Position numbers and translations under genes: made by a program. 23,392 nucleotides of DNA from CAZQQU01 sp964595625 (GTDB lineage: Bacteria; Bacteroidota; Bacteroidia; Flavobacteriales; Flavobacteriaceae). The stretch is taken from the NCBI GenBank assembly GCA_964595625.1, contig CAZQQU010000019.1, forward strand, positions 1 through 23,392. Reading direction: 5' to 3'. Under the pieces are notes generated by a model, which made no database searches, was not told the origin of the DNA, and saw only the letters and a list, made by a program, of their open reading frames with translations. Positions 14,472 through 21,375 of this stretch are shown here, one piece after another. How positions within the stretch are numbered: position 1 is the stretch's first letter; each line of letters starts with the position of its first letter.

Positions 14472-15554
14472 TTAAAACCCTAAGTTTTTTTGGTTTATTT
14501 TTTTTAACAAAAATTCCAGTACATCTATTTGATCTGCATAGTCCCACAACGCAGGAAATTGAGTTTGACCAAAAGGTGTTTCCTCTTCCATGAAGCCCTC
14601 GGCAACCACACATTGTAATTGGTCTTTCAAGGAGTTTAGATGGGATTGTAAGTGATTTTTTTGAGTATAAAACTCATAAAAACATACGGCGGTCGGGGCG
14701 TGTAACTCAGTATCCTCTTTGAGCATGAAAAATCCATTGTCCAAAAAGGCATCCCCATTCATCAAATAAATGGCTTTGTGGTAGTCGTAATTGTTGGCGT
14801 ATTTGGCGTGGTTGATTATCGGATGGTACTCATACCAAGCGTTAAACAAATGGTTGAGGTCATAATTTTCGGGTAGGTAAAGTTTAGAAACATTGCGGCA
14901 TCCCATCCCGAAATAACTAAAAATATCCTCTCCCAAAGCCCGTAGTTGTTCAATAGTTTCAGTACCGCTTACTACAGCCACCGAGGTCCGGTTGCGACGT
15001 ATGATGTGGGGTTTGTTTTTAAAATAATATTCAAAATATCGTGCGGTATTGTTACTTCCTGTCGCAATAACGAGGTCAAAATCTCGCAATGGCTCGGAGG
15101 TAAAAATAACCTGACCAGCTAATTTAGGTTCAAAAGATACCAACATATCCACCAGAAAAGGCATCAGGTACTGGTCTTTAGAAGATTGCTTAACAAGGGC
15201 TCGGTGTCCCGAAATGAGTACACATAGTAAGTCGTGGAAGCCCACTAAGGGTAGATTTCCGGCAGTGATTATAGCAACGGTTTTGGGGGAGAAATCTTCC
15301 CAAATGTAAGCATCTAACCACTTATCAATCGAGCTTTGTTGTAGGGCAGTGGCCCAACTTTGTAAAGCTAATGAAATAGTTTCAGGAGTAAACCAGGGGT
15401 TGTGTAGGTGGGTGGTGGTAATAACTTGGTTAAGCTTTTCAAAATTTTCCAGCGGTATCGAAGAGGTAGGTGGGGCTGCAGGCAGGCGGTTAAAATCAGC
15501 TAAGAATTGACCTAATTGTATCAAACTTTTTTTACGTTCTGTTAATGTAGGCAT
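14472..15554 (-). CDS. LuxC-like acyl-CoA reductase (acyl-CoA/acyl-protein aldehyde-forming)
   Basis: An aldehyde-dehydrogenase-fold reductase of the LuxC family, 360 residues from the ATG at 15554 (MPTLTERKKS). It shows ITAGNLPLVGFHD (96-108), IATGSNNTARYFEYYF (163-178), an RRNRTSVAVVSG turn (186-197), and the presumed catalytic Cys219 in YFGMGCRNVSKLY. LuxC reduces activated fatty acyl groups to aldehydes with NADPH. This flavobacterial branch has no luxAB genes nearby, so bioluminescence is not implied and its real substrate is not known from the sequence. It is the first gene of the minus-strand unit with serC, serA and DUF937. The diverging neighbour is a ferredoxin, 70 bp away. Confidence 0.88.
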   Translation of the reverse strand: MPTLTERKKSLIQLGQFLADFNRLPAAPPTSSIPLENFEKLNQVITTTHLHNPWFTPETISLALQSWATALQQSSIDKWLDAYIWEDFSPKTVAIITAGNLPLVGFHDLLCVLISGHRALVKQSSKDQYLMPFLVDMLVSFEPKLAGQVIFTSEPLRDFDLVIATGSNNTARYFEYYFKNKPHIIRRNRTSVAVVSGTETIEQLRALGEDIFSYFGMGCRNVSKLYLPENYDLNHLFNAWYEYHPIINHAKYANNYDYHKAIYLMNGDAFLDNGFFMLKEDTELHAPTAVCFYEFYTQKNHLQSHLNSLKDQLQCVVAEGFMEEETPFGQTQFPALWDYADQIDVLEFLLKKINQKNLGF

Positions 15555-15560
15555 ATAGAT

Positions 15561-15591
15561 TTGTATATGAAATGAAATGGAGTTAATTTTG
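15561..15591 (+). promoter_or_regulatory. Promoter of the ferredoxin gene
   Basis: TTG at 15561-15563, 20 nt, then TAATTTTG at 15584-15591. This matches the Bacteroidota -33/-7 pattern (TTG-N17-23-TAnnTTTG). A start site a few bases later leaves a leader of about 27 nt before the ATG at 15625. Confidence 0.65.
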
Positions 15592-15593
15592 TA

Positions 15594-15601
15594 CAAAAAT
15601 A
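15594..15601 (-). promoter_or_regulatory. Candidate -7 box for the acyl-CoA reductase-serC-serA operon
   Basis: TATTTTTG on the minus strand fits TAnnTTTG and lies 40 bp before the reductase ATG. It is only 2 bp from the ferredoxin -7 box on the other strand, so the two promoters would overlap. No TTG is seen at the expected distance upstream. Confidence 0.45.
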
Positions 15602-15624
15602 CAGAAAGTAAACTACCCTACGAA

Positions 15625-15975
15625 ATGGCTATCATAATAACAGACGAGTGTATAAATTGCGGTGCCTGCGAACCCGAATGTCCCAACAATGCCATTTATG
15701 AAGGGGCAGAGGAATGGCGGTATGCAGACGGAACGGATTTAGAAGGACAGGTAGTGCTTCCCAACGGAAAAGAAGTAGATGCTTATGAAATTCAGATTCC
15801 CATTAGCGATGATATTTATTATATAGTTCCAGATAAATGTACCGAGTGTAAAGGGTTCCACGAAGAACCACAATGTGCGGCGGTTTGCCCCGTTGACTGT
15901 TGTGTACCAGACGAAAATCACGTGGAGTCTGACGAAGAACTACTTGCCAAACAAGCGTTTATGCACTATAAATAA
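15625..15975 (+). CDS. 4Fe-4S dicluster ferredoxin
   Basis: A small cytoplasmic electron carrier of 116 residues with two cluster sites. The first is CINCGACEPECP (Cys 9, 12, 15, 19). The second is split by a loop, C72-x2-C75-x8-C84-x3-C88, followed by Cys92 and Cys93. The long acidic insert between the motifs (about 25-68) and the eight-residue gap in the second motif resemble the low-potential 2[4Fe-4S] Alvin-type ferredoxins. The ATG at 15625 places the first Cys at residue 9, as in relatives. An earlier in-frame ATG at 15577 would overlap its own promoter. It diverges from the reductase-serC-serA unit. Confidence 0.93.
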   Translation: MAIIITDECINCGACEPECPNNAIYEGAEEWRYADGTDLEGQVVLPNGKEVDAYEIQIPISDDIYYIVPDKCTECKGFHEEPQCAAVCPVDCCVPDENHVESDEELLAKQAFMHYK

Positions 15976-16058
15976 TCGGGAAAGATAACCCATATCACTC
16001 GTGGAAAAATCTTTTCCCCAAGGGCGTATTATTTCCGTATTTATTTTTTAAAAAAAAT

Positions 16059-16066
16059 TACTTTTG
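16059..16066 (+). promoter_or_regulatory. Candidate -7 box directly in front of guaA
   Basis: TACTTTTG fits the TAnnTTTG consensus and ends only 3 bases before the guaA ATG at 16070. If it is the real promoter, transcription would begin at or next to the start codon (leaderless mRNA). No TTG lies at the expected upstream distance, so the match may be fortuitous. Confidence 0.4.
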
Positions 16067-16069
16067 TAT

Positions 16070-17605
16070 ATGCAAAATGACGTCCTAATTTTAGATTTCG
16101 GGTCACAATATACACAACTTATTGCCCGTCGTGTTCGCGAGTTAAATATCTACTGCGAAATTCATCCTTACAACAAAATTCCCGAGGTTCTTTCCCGTTT
16201 TAAAGCCGTGATTCTATCGGGTAGTCCGTTTTCGGTTCGTGATTCCAATGCCTTACATCCAGACCTAAGCCAAATCAAGGGCAAAATACCCTTGTTGGGT
16301 ATCTGTTATGGAGCTCAATATTTGGCTCATTTCTTTGGAGGTAAAGTAGAGCCCTCTAACAAAAGAGAGTACGGTCGGGCGCATCTCACCCATTTTTTTG
16401 ATGAAGCAGATGCTATTTTTGGGAAAAACATCCAAAAAGGATCTCAGGTGTGGATGAGTCATAGTGATACCATCACTCGTTTGCCCGAGAACGGAATTTT
16501 ATTAGCCAGTACCGCGGAAGTTACCCATGCAGCTTATCGCATTCAAGGCGAAATTACCTACGGAATCCAATTTCACCCGGAGGTGTATCATTCTACCGAT
16601 GGAAAACAATTTTTAGAAAACTTTTTAGTACATATAGCGGGTGTTAAACCTACCTGGACTCCGGCTGCTTTTGTAGAAACCACCGTTAAAATGCTTCAAG
16701 CGCAACTTCAAAATGACAAAGTAGTGTTGGGGTTAAGTGGCGGTGTAGACAGTAGTGTGGCTGCCTTGTTGCTACATCAAGCCATTGGTAAAAACCTGTA
16801 TTGTATTTTTGTTAATAACGGTTTGTTGCGAAAAAATGAATTTGAAAATGTTTTGCAACAATACCAGGGTATGGGCTTACAGGTAAAAGGAGTAGATGCT
16901 TCCCAAAGATTTTTAAAAGCACTTCAAGGTCTCGAAGATCCGGAAGCCAAGCGCAAAGCGATAGGTAGAACCTTTATTGAAGTGTTTGATGATGAAGCTC
17001 ATAAAATACAAGGAGTTAGTTGGTTAGGTCAAGGAACTATCTATCCCGATGTGATTGAGTCCGTATCTGTACACGGTCCATCAGTAACTATTAAATCACA
17101 TCATAATGTAGGGGGATTGCCCGATTTTATGAAATTAAAAATTGTCGAACCTTTGCGAATGTTGTTTAAAGACGAGGTACGACGCGTCGGTGCGGAATTA
17201 GGAATGAGTCCCGATATTTTAGGAAGGCATCCGTTTCCCGGTCCCGGTTTAGGGATTCGTATATTAGGCGAAATAACTGAAGAAAAAGTACGTTTATTAC
17301 AAGAAGCCGACGCTATTTATATTGATGGATTGAAGGAGTGGGGCTTGTACGATAAAATTTGGCAAGCCGGTACCATACTCCTTCCGGTACAATCCGTAGG
17401 GGTGATGGGCGATGAACGCACCTATGAAAAAGTAGTTGCTCTTCGTGCGGTAGAATCTACCGACGGTATGACTGCAGATTGGGTAGATTTACCTTATCCT
17501 TTTTTACAAGAAATATCCAACCGGATAATTAATCGGGTAAAAGGCATTAATCGAGTGGTCTATGATATTAGTTCAAAACCACCTGCTACCATTGAATGGG
17601 AGTAA
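16070..17605 (+). CDS. guaA: GMP synthase (glutamine-hydrolysing)
   Basis: It converts XMP, ATP and glutamine to GMP in the cytoplasm, the last step of guanine nucleotide synthesis. 511 residues, the normal length. The N-terminal class I amidotransferase has the nucleophile Cys79 (GICYGAQ) with His169 and Glu171 (QFHPEV). The ATP-pyrophosphatase has the P-loop SGGVDSS (223-229). The C-terminal dimerisation domain ends KPPATIEWE as the family does. The ATG at 16070 gives the usual start MQNDVLILDFGSQYTQLIAR. The TTG two codons earlier is rejected. It lies 94 bp after the ferredoxin gene. Confidence 0.98.
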   Translation: MQNDVLILDFGSQYTQLIARRVRELNIYCEIHPYNKIPEVLSRFKAVILSGSPFSVRDSNALHPDLSQIKGKIPLLGICYGAQYLAHFFGGKVEPSNKREYGRAHLTHFFDEADAIFGKNIQKGSQVWMSHSDTITRLPENGILLASTAEVTHAAYRIQGEITYGIQFHPEVYHSTDGKQFLENFLVHIAGVKPTWTPAAFVETTVKMLQAQLQNDKVVLGLSGGVDSSVAALLLHQAIGKNLYCIFVNNGLLRKNEFENVLQQYQGMGLQVKGVDASQRFLKALQGLEDPEAKRKAIGRTFIEVFDDEAHKIQGVSWLGQGTIYPDVIESVSVHGPSVTIKSHHNVGGLPDFMKLKIVEPLRMLFKDEVRRVGAELGMSPDILGRHPFPGPGLGIRILGEITEEKVRLLQEADAIYIDGLKEWGLYDKIWQAGTILLPVQSVGVMGDERTYEKVVALRAVESTDGMTADWVDLPYPFLQEISNRIINRVKGINRVVYDISSKPPATIEWE

Positions 17606-17623
17606 AAAATCGAATTGGATACC

Positions 17624-17656
17624 TTGTGATTAGTTGCTGGTGATTGTGTATATTTA
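17624..17656 (+). promoter_or_regulatory. Possible promoter of the LysM-PBP1/osmC unit
   Basis: TTG at 17624-17626, 22 nt, then TATATTTA at 17649-17656, a 7-of-8 match with spacing inside the expected range. It leaves a leader of about 55 nt before the ATG at 17717. Confidence 0.35.
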
Positions 17657-17716
17657 TCCGTTGGCTTTCAAACAAATAAAGCTAATTCGGTTTTTTAAAC
17701 TAAAAGCCAAGTGTTT

Positions 17717-19642
17717 ATGAAATTGAAATATTTTATTGTTTTCTTCGTCTGGGTTACTGGTACTTATCTTTATGCACAAACCTCGTATTCTACCCATCGG
17801 GTTCAAAAAGGCGAAACGGTTTTTGGTGTTGCGCAACAATATCAAATCGAGGCTGATGAAATTTTAAAACTCAATCCCGAAATAGCCCAAGGACTTCGAG
17901 AGAATTCGGTTATAATCATTCCCGTACCCTTAGAACGTTCGCAGCAAGACCAAGTAACTTTTAAAGAGCATAAAGTAAAGCGTAAAGAGACGCTCTATGG
18001 TATCGCCAGTCAGTATGGAGTAGGAGTAGAGGATATAAAGAAATACAACAAACATCTGTATGCCCAGGAATTAAAAAAAGGAGAGAAAATTAAAATTCCG
18101 GTAAACTCCACCGTGATTATTTCTAATACTTCTGGAGAAAAAACTTCCGACGAAACCGATAAACATTTAGTAAAACCCAAGGAAACTAAATACGGTATAG
18201 CCCGCCAATACGGTATCACTGTAGCCGAGTTAGAAGCCTTAAATCCGGTTATTTACGGAACAGATGCACTGCCGGTAGGTTTGTTGTTAAACATTCCGGT
18301 TGCTCAAGAAATTCAACAGTCAGAAGAAAAACAGTTGGTCGAGGAAGCCGGTTATGAATATTATACAGTCAAGCCCCGGGAAGGATTTTATCGGATAAAA
18401 GTTTTATACGGCCTTTCTCAAGAGGAAGTGATAGCACACAATCCACAAGCTAAAGAGGGATTAAAGGCAGGTATGGTTTTAAAAATTCCTAAAAAAACCG
18501 AAGGTACAGATTTATCGATTAGTGAAGTATTGGAATCAAGTGGAACGGTTTATCTCGAAAATCGTTTAACAAATTTGGGTACTAAAAATGTAGTGTTATT
18601 GTTGCCTCTTCAATTGCAACAGATTGAAAAGGACTCTGTGACAACAACCGAAAATTTATTACAAAACAGTGCCTCCTTACGCATTGCAGTTGAATTTTAC
18701 AAAGGAGCCTTGATTGCCTCCGATTTTGCAAAACAACAAGGTATTTCTATCAATTTTTATGTTTTTGATTATCAAGAAGTAAAAGGGGGTATTGATTCTT
18801 TTTTAGATAAAAAAAATATTTCGAAAGTGGATTTGGTTATCGGCCCCTTGCACCAATCGGAAGTTGAAAAAGTTTCGGCCGATTTAGCTAAAAAAAATAT
18901 ACCCGTTTTATCGCCTTTGAGTAACCGACGAGGTAAAAATGCTCCTAATTTTTTACACAGTATTCCGTCTAATGAGGTGTTGGAGGAGCTGATGCTTTCT
19001 TATCTTAAAAACAACAGCTCAGGAAAAAATTTGGTATTGATTTGTGACAACAAAAAAAGTGCTCAAAAACGGTTGTTAACCGAAGCCTTACCCGGTTTGC
19101 AAATCATCGATGTAGGTGCGGAAAATTATATTAAAAATGCCGATGTGGCGGCCAAACTTAGTAAAACACTACCCAATTGGGTGATTTTGGAAACCGACCG
19201 GGCCATATTGGTAAGTAGTGTAGTCAATACCTTACACCATTTAAATACCGAACATGATATTCGGATGCTTACTCTGGATAAAAATGATGCTTTTGAATTT
19301 CGAGAGGTTTCGAATATGCATTTAGCGGGTTTACAGTTTACTTTTCCGGCGGTTCAAAAACCTAATTTGGAGTACAGTCATCCTTTTTTTGCCGCTTACA
19401 GAGAATTGTATAAGAATTATCCCAATCGTTTTGCGGTTAGAGGGTTTGATGTTACCTATGATGCCTTGTTGCGATTGGCCGTGGAGGAAAATATTTACGA
19501 GACCAATAAACTGGTTCACGGACAAGCTGTTTATGCTGAAAACAAATTTAACTATATCCAAAATACAGGAGGTGGATACCAAAATATAGCGGCCTATATT
19601 CTACAATACACCCCCGAATTAGATATAATAGAAGCCCCATGA
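17717..19642 (+). CDS. Secreted protein with four LysM domains and a periplasmic-binding-protein type I fold
   Basis: 641 residues: signal peptide 1-21 (ending TYLYAQ), then LysM domains at about 27-69 (HRVQKGETVFGVAQQY), 84-128 (HKVKRKETLYGIASQY), 149-194 (HLVKPKETKYGIARQY) and 214-258 (YTVKPREGFYRIKVLY), and from about 290 a PBP1 fold with NVVLLLPLQL, VDLVIGPLHQSEV and NIPVLSPLSN. LysM binds peptidoglycan. The PBP1 fold resembles ABC amino-acid-binding and LpoA-type proteins. I infer a wall-anchored periplasmic protein, either a ligand sensor or an Lpo-like activator of peptidoglycan synthesis. No ABC transporter genes are near. The ATG at 17717 starts the signal peptide cleanly. The GTG two codons earlier is rejected. 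It overlaps the OsmC gene by ATGA. Confidence 0.92.
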   Translation: MKLKYFIVFFVWVTGTYLYAQTSYSTHRVQKGETVFGVAQQYQIEADEILKLNPEIAQGLRENSVIIIPVPLERSQQDQVTFKEHKVKRKETLYGIASQYGVGVEDIKKYNKHLYAQELKKGEKIKIPVNSTVIISNTSGEKTSDETDKHLVKPKETKYGIARQYGITVAELEALNPVIYGTDALPVGLLLNIPVAQEIQQSEEKQLVEEAGYEYYTVKPREGFYRIKVLYGLSQEEVIAHNPQAKEGLKAGMVLKIPKKTEGTDLSISEVLESSGTVYLENRLTNLGTKNVVLLLPLQLQQIEKDSVTTTENLLQNSASLRIAVEFYKGALIASDFAKQQGISINFYVFDYQEVKGGIDSFLDKKNISKVDLVIGPLHQSEVEKVSADLAKKNIPVLSPLSNRRGKNAPNFLHSIPSNEVLEELMLSYLKNNSSGKNLVLICDNKKSAQKRLLTEALPGLQIIDVGAENYIKNADVAAKLSKTLPNWVILETDRAILVSSVVNTLHHLNTEHDIRMLTLDKNDAFEFREVSNMHLAGLQFTFPAVQKPNLEYSHPFFAAYRELYKNYPNRFAVRGFDVTYDALLRLAVEENIYETNKLVHGQAVYAENKFNYIQNTGGGYQNIAAYILQYTPELDIIEAP

Positions 19643-20040
19643 GTACTTCGCTAGTAGTTTATTTAGGAAATCTTCGAACCCAGTGTACACATGTTGCTTC
19701 GGGTAGTGAGTATTTAACCGATGCACCGGTAGATAATCAAGGGCAGGGGCAGGCTTTTTCGCCTACAGATACCGTGGCTACTGGTTTGGCCAATTGTATG
19801 CTAACCGTTATGGGAATAAAAGCCCGGGAGTTAGGAGTATCTATCGATGGTGCTCGAGCTGAAGTGACCAAAATCATGGCTAGTAATCCACGCCGAATTG
19901 GCAGTATTGAGGTAGCTATTCATTTCCCGAAAGGGATTGATTCTAAAAGCCAACAAATCCTTGAAAAAACCGCTCATACCTGTCCGGTAGCACAAAGTTT
20001 GCACCCGGATATCGAACAACGCATCGAGTTTCATTGGTAA
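19639..20040 (+). CDS. OsmC-family protein
   Basis: 133 residues of the OsmC/Ohr fold. The two peroxidatic-type cysteines are present: Cys53 in GLANCMLTVMGIKA and Cys115 in HTCPVAQSL. The second half has VAIHFPKGI and ends with IEFHW. Such proteins reduce organic or lipid hydroperoxides in the cytoplasm. OsmC and Ohr cannot be fully separated by eye, but the CPVAQSLHP ending favours OsmC/YhfA-like. Its ATG shares four bases with the stop of the LysM-PBP1 gene, so translation of the two is probably coupled. Confidence 0.9.
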   Translation: MSTSLVVYLGNLRTQCTHVASGSEYLTDAPVDNQGQGQAFSPTDTVATGLANCMLTVMGIKARELGVSIDGARAEVTKIMASNPRRIGSIEVAIHFPKGIDSKSQQILEKTAHTCPVAQSLHPDIEQRIEFHW

Positions 20041-20112
20041 TTATACTATCGACCCTACGACCCATTGGTTTCATGGAATAGCAAGGATTCCAATCGATAT
20101 TTCGGTAATGAA

Positions 20113-20790
20113 TTACTGGGGTGAGGTTCCTTTGATATAATCTAAAAATTCGCGGCGGGTATCCGGATTTTTAAATTTTCCACCAAATTCGGAGGTGACC
20201 GTGCTGCTATCGATATCTCGAATACCTCTGGAGTTAACACAAAGATGTTTAGCATCAATTACACAGGCTACGTCTTCCGTTTTGAGAACTCGCTGCAATT
20301 CTTGAACAATTTGCATAGTGAGCCGTTCTTGTACTTGAGGTCTTCGGGCGTAATAATCCACAATGCGATTCATTTTGGATAAACCAATCACATGCCCACT
20401 CGATATATAAGCTACGTGTGCTTTTCCAACTATCGGTAGTAAATGGTGTTCGCAAGTAGAGTATAAAACGATGTTTTTTTCCACCAGCATTTCACCGTAT
20501 TTGTATTTGTTTTTAAAAGTAGAAACTTTGGGTTTTCGGTCGGGATGTAACCCGCCGAAAATTTCATTAACAAACATTTTAGCGACCCGATTCGGGGTGT
20601 TTTGCAAACTGTCATCGGTCAAGTCCATTCCAAGCGTTTCTAGAATTTGGTGAACATGCTCCCGGATACGGTCCATTTTTTCAAGGTCAGTAAGTTCAAA
20701 GGCGTCCTCTCGTAACGGAGTTTCGGCATTAGAACTAAGATGATCCAACTCAGTATCATCTAACATAGATAAACGTTTATGCATTGCCAT
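20113..20790 (-). CDS. folE: GTP cyclohydrolase I (FolE)
   Basis: It converts GTP to 7,8-dihydroneopterin triphosphate, the entry to tetrahydrofolate, queuosine-type or other pterin pathways. 225 residues. Zinc ligands are Cys113 and His116 (STCEHH) and Cys184 (KHLCVNSRGI). QNTPNRVAKMF and RRPQVQERLT are family marks. The start is the ATG at 20790 (MAMHKRLSML). The GTG at 20808 is rejected because the first six residues it adds have no counterpart. The N-terminal 30 residues are a poorly conserved acidic lead. The gene is single, convergent with osmC, and read away from the surface-protein genes. Confidence 0.96.
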   Translation of the reverse strand: MAMHKRLSMLDDTELDHLSSNAETPLREDAFELTDLEKMDRIREHVHQILETLGMDLTDDSLQNTPNRVAKMFVNEIFGGLHPDRKPKVSTFKNKYKYGEMLVEKNIVLYSTCEHHLLPIVGKAHVAYISSGHVIGLSKMNRIVDYYARRPQVQERLTMQIVQELQRVLKTEDVACVIDAKHLCVNSRGIRDIDSSTVTSEFGGKFKNPDTRREFLDYIKGTSPQ

Positions 20791-20827
20791 TGTTTTTCTT
20801 ATCCACACTATGCGGTGAAATCATGTG

Positions 20828-20852
20828 CAAAGATAAGTATATTTGCTTATCT
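20828..20852 (-). promoter_or_regulatory. folE promoter with an overlapping dyad (possible operator)
   Basis: TATCTTTG on the minus strand (20828-20835) is a good TAnnTTTG box, 37 bp before the folE ATG. It overlaps one arm of the dyad AGATAAG (20831-20837) / CTTATCT (20846-20852), which has an 8-nt centre. That centre, TATATTTG (20838-20845), is itself a plus-strand TAnnTTTG match. A protein bound to the dyad would block folE initiation. No candidate regulator is visible. Confidence 0.4.
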
Positions 20853-20889
20853 AATAATAATGATGCGAACCATTAAAATTAATTTTTTC

Positions 20890-20920
20890 TTGAAGTTTAC
20901 ATAAAAATAGGTTAAATTTA
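20890..20920 (+). promoter_or_regulatory. Likely promoter of the small secreted protein/surface protein pair
   Basis: TTG at 20890-20892, 20 nt, then TAAATTTA at 20913-20920 (7 of 8 match to TAnnTTTG), 18 bp before the ATG at 20939. Spacing is that of a standard Bacteroidota promoter. Confidence 0.5.
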
Positions 20921-20938
20921 GCCTTTAAATATGCTTCT

Positions 20939-21373
20939 ATGAAACAATTTTTTGTTATTTTATTAGTTTTTTTTGGGAGTAATTTGAGTTATTCGCAAGT
21001 ATTGACCCCAGATTTAGCATTATTCGATGATTTTCTTTCAGAAGTATATGTAGGTGTGGGTGCTCAAGAAGTGCAAGAAGGCACTCGAAAATACGATTAT
21101 TTTAAAGAACTTTTTGCGAATCGTATCAAATATATGAAAGCAACCAGTGAATTTGCACTGAAGCATCCAAGTGTCCCTTTTTCTTCCATAGAATTAAATC
21201 GTACTTACACTTCAGATATAGTAAGAGATGTTTCTTTTGATGCCTATTTGTTTAATCCTTTTAAATATCATTTAAATTTTTATTCGAAAAAAATTCAGGT
21301 GATTCAATTTGAGTTTTCCGAATATGTAATGGTAATTTATCCCCAAATAATTAGTAGTAGAAACAGACCCTAG
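20939..21373 (+). CDS. Small secreted protein of unknown function
   Basis: 144 residues beginning with a signal peptide (1-19, MKQFFVILLVFFGSNLSYSQ). The mature part (VLTPDLALFDDFLSEVY, then GTRKYDYFKELFANRIKYMK and a Tyr/Phe-rich C-terminal half ending SRNRP) shows no domain I recognise and no Cys. Its stop codon is 2 bp before the start of the giant surface protein, so the two are almost certainly cotranscribed. I infer an accessory to that protein. The function is unknown. Confidence 0.8.
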   Translation: MKQFFVILLVFFGSNLSYSQVLTPDLALFDDFLSEVYVGVGAQEVQEGTRKYDYFKELFANRIKYMKATSEFALKHPSVPFSSIELNRTYTSDIVRDVSFDAYLFNPFKYHLNFYSKKIQVIQFEFSEYVMVIYPQIISSRNRP

Positions 21374-21375
21374 CT

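Noticed and set aside
14431..14613. 61-residue N-terminal extension of SerC
   Set aside because: It overlaps the end of the reductase gene, is Cys-rich and unlike SerC. The ATG at 14430 gives the family start.
16003..16017. GGAAAA-ATC-TTTTCC as a terminator of the ferredoxin gene
   Set aside because: The stem is short, the loop is only three bases and no T run follows, so it is not a convincing terminator.
20065..20095. Weak hairpin (GGAAT ... ATTCC) between osmC and folE
   Set aside because: Only 5 bp of stem and no T tract in either direction.
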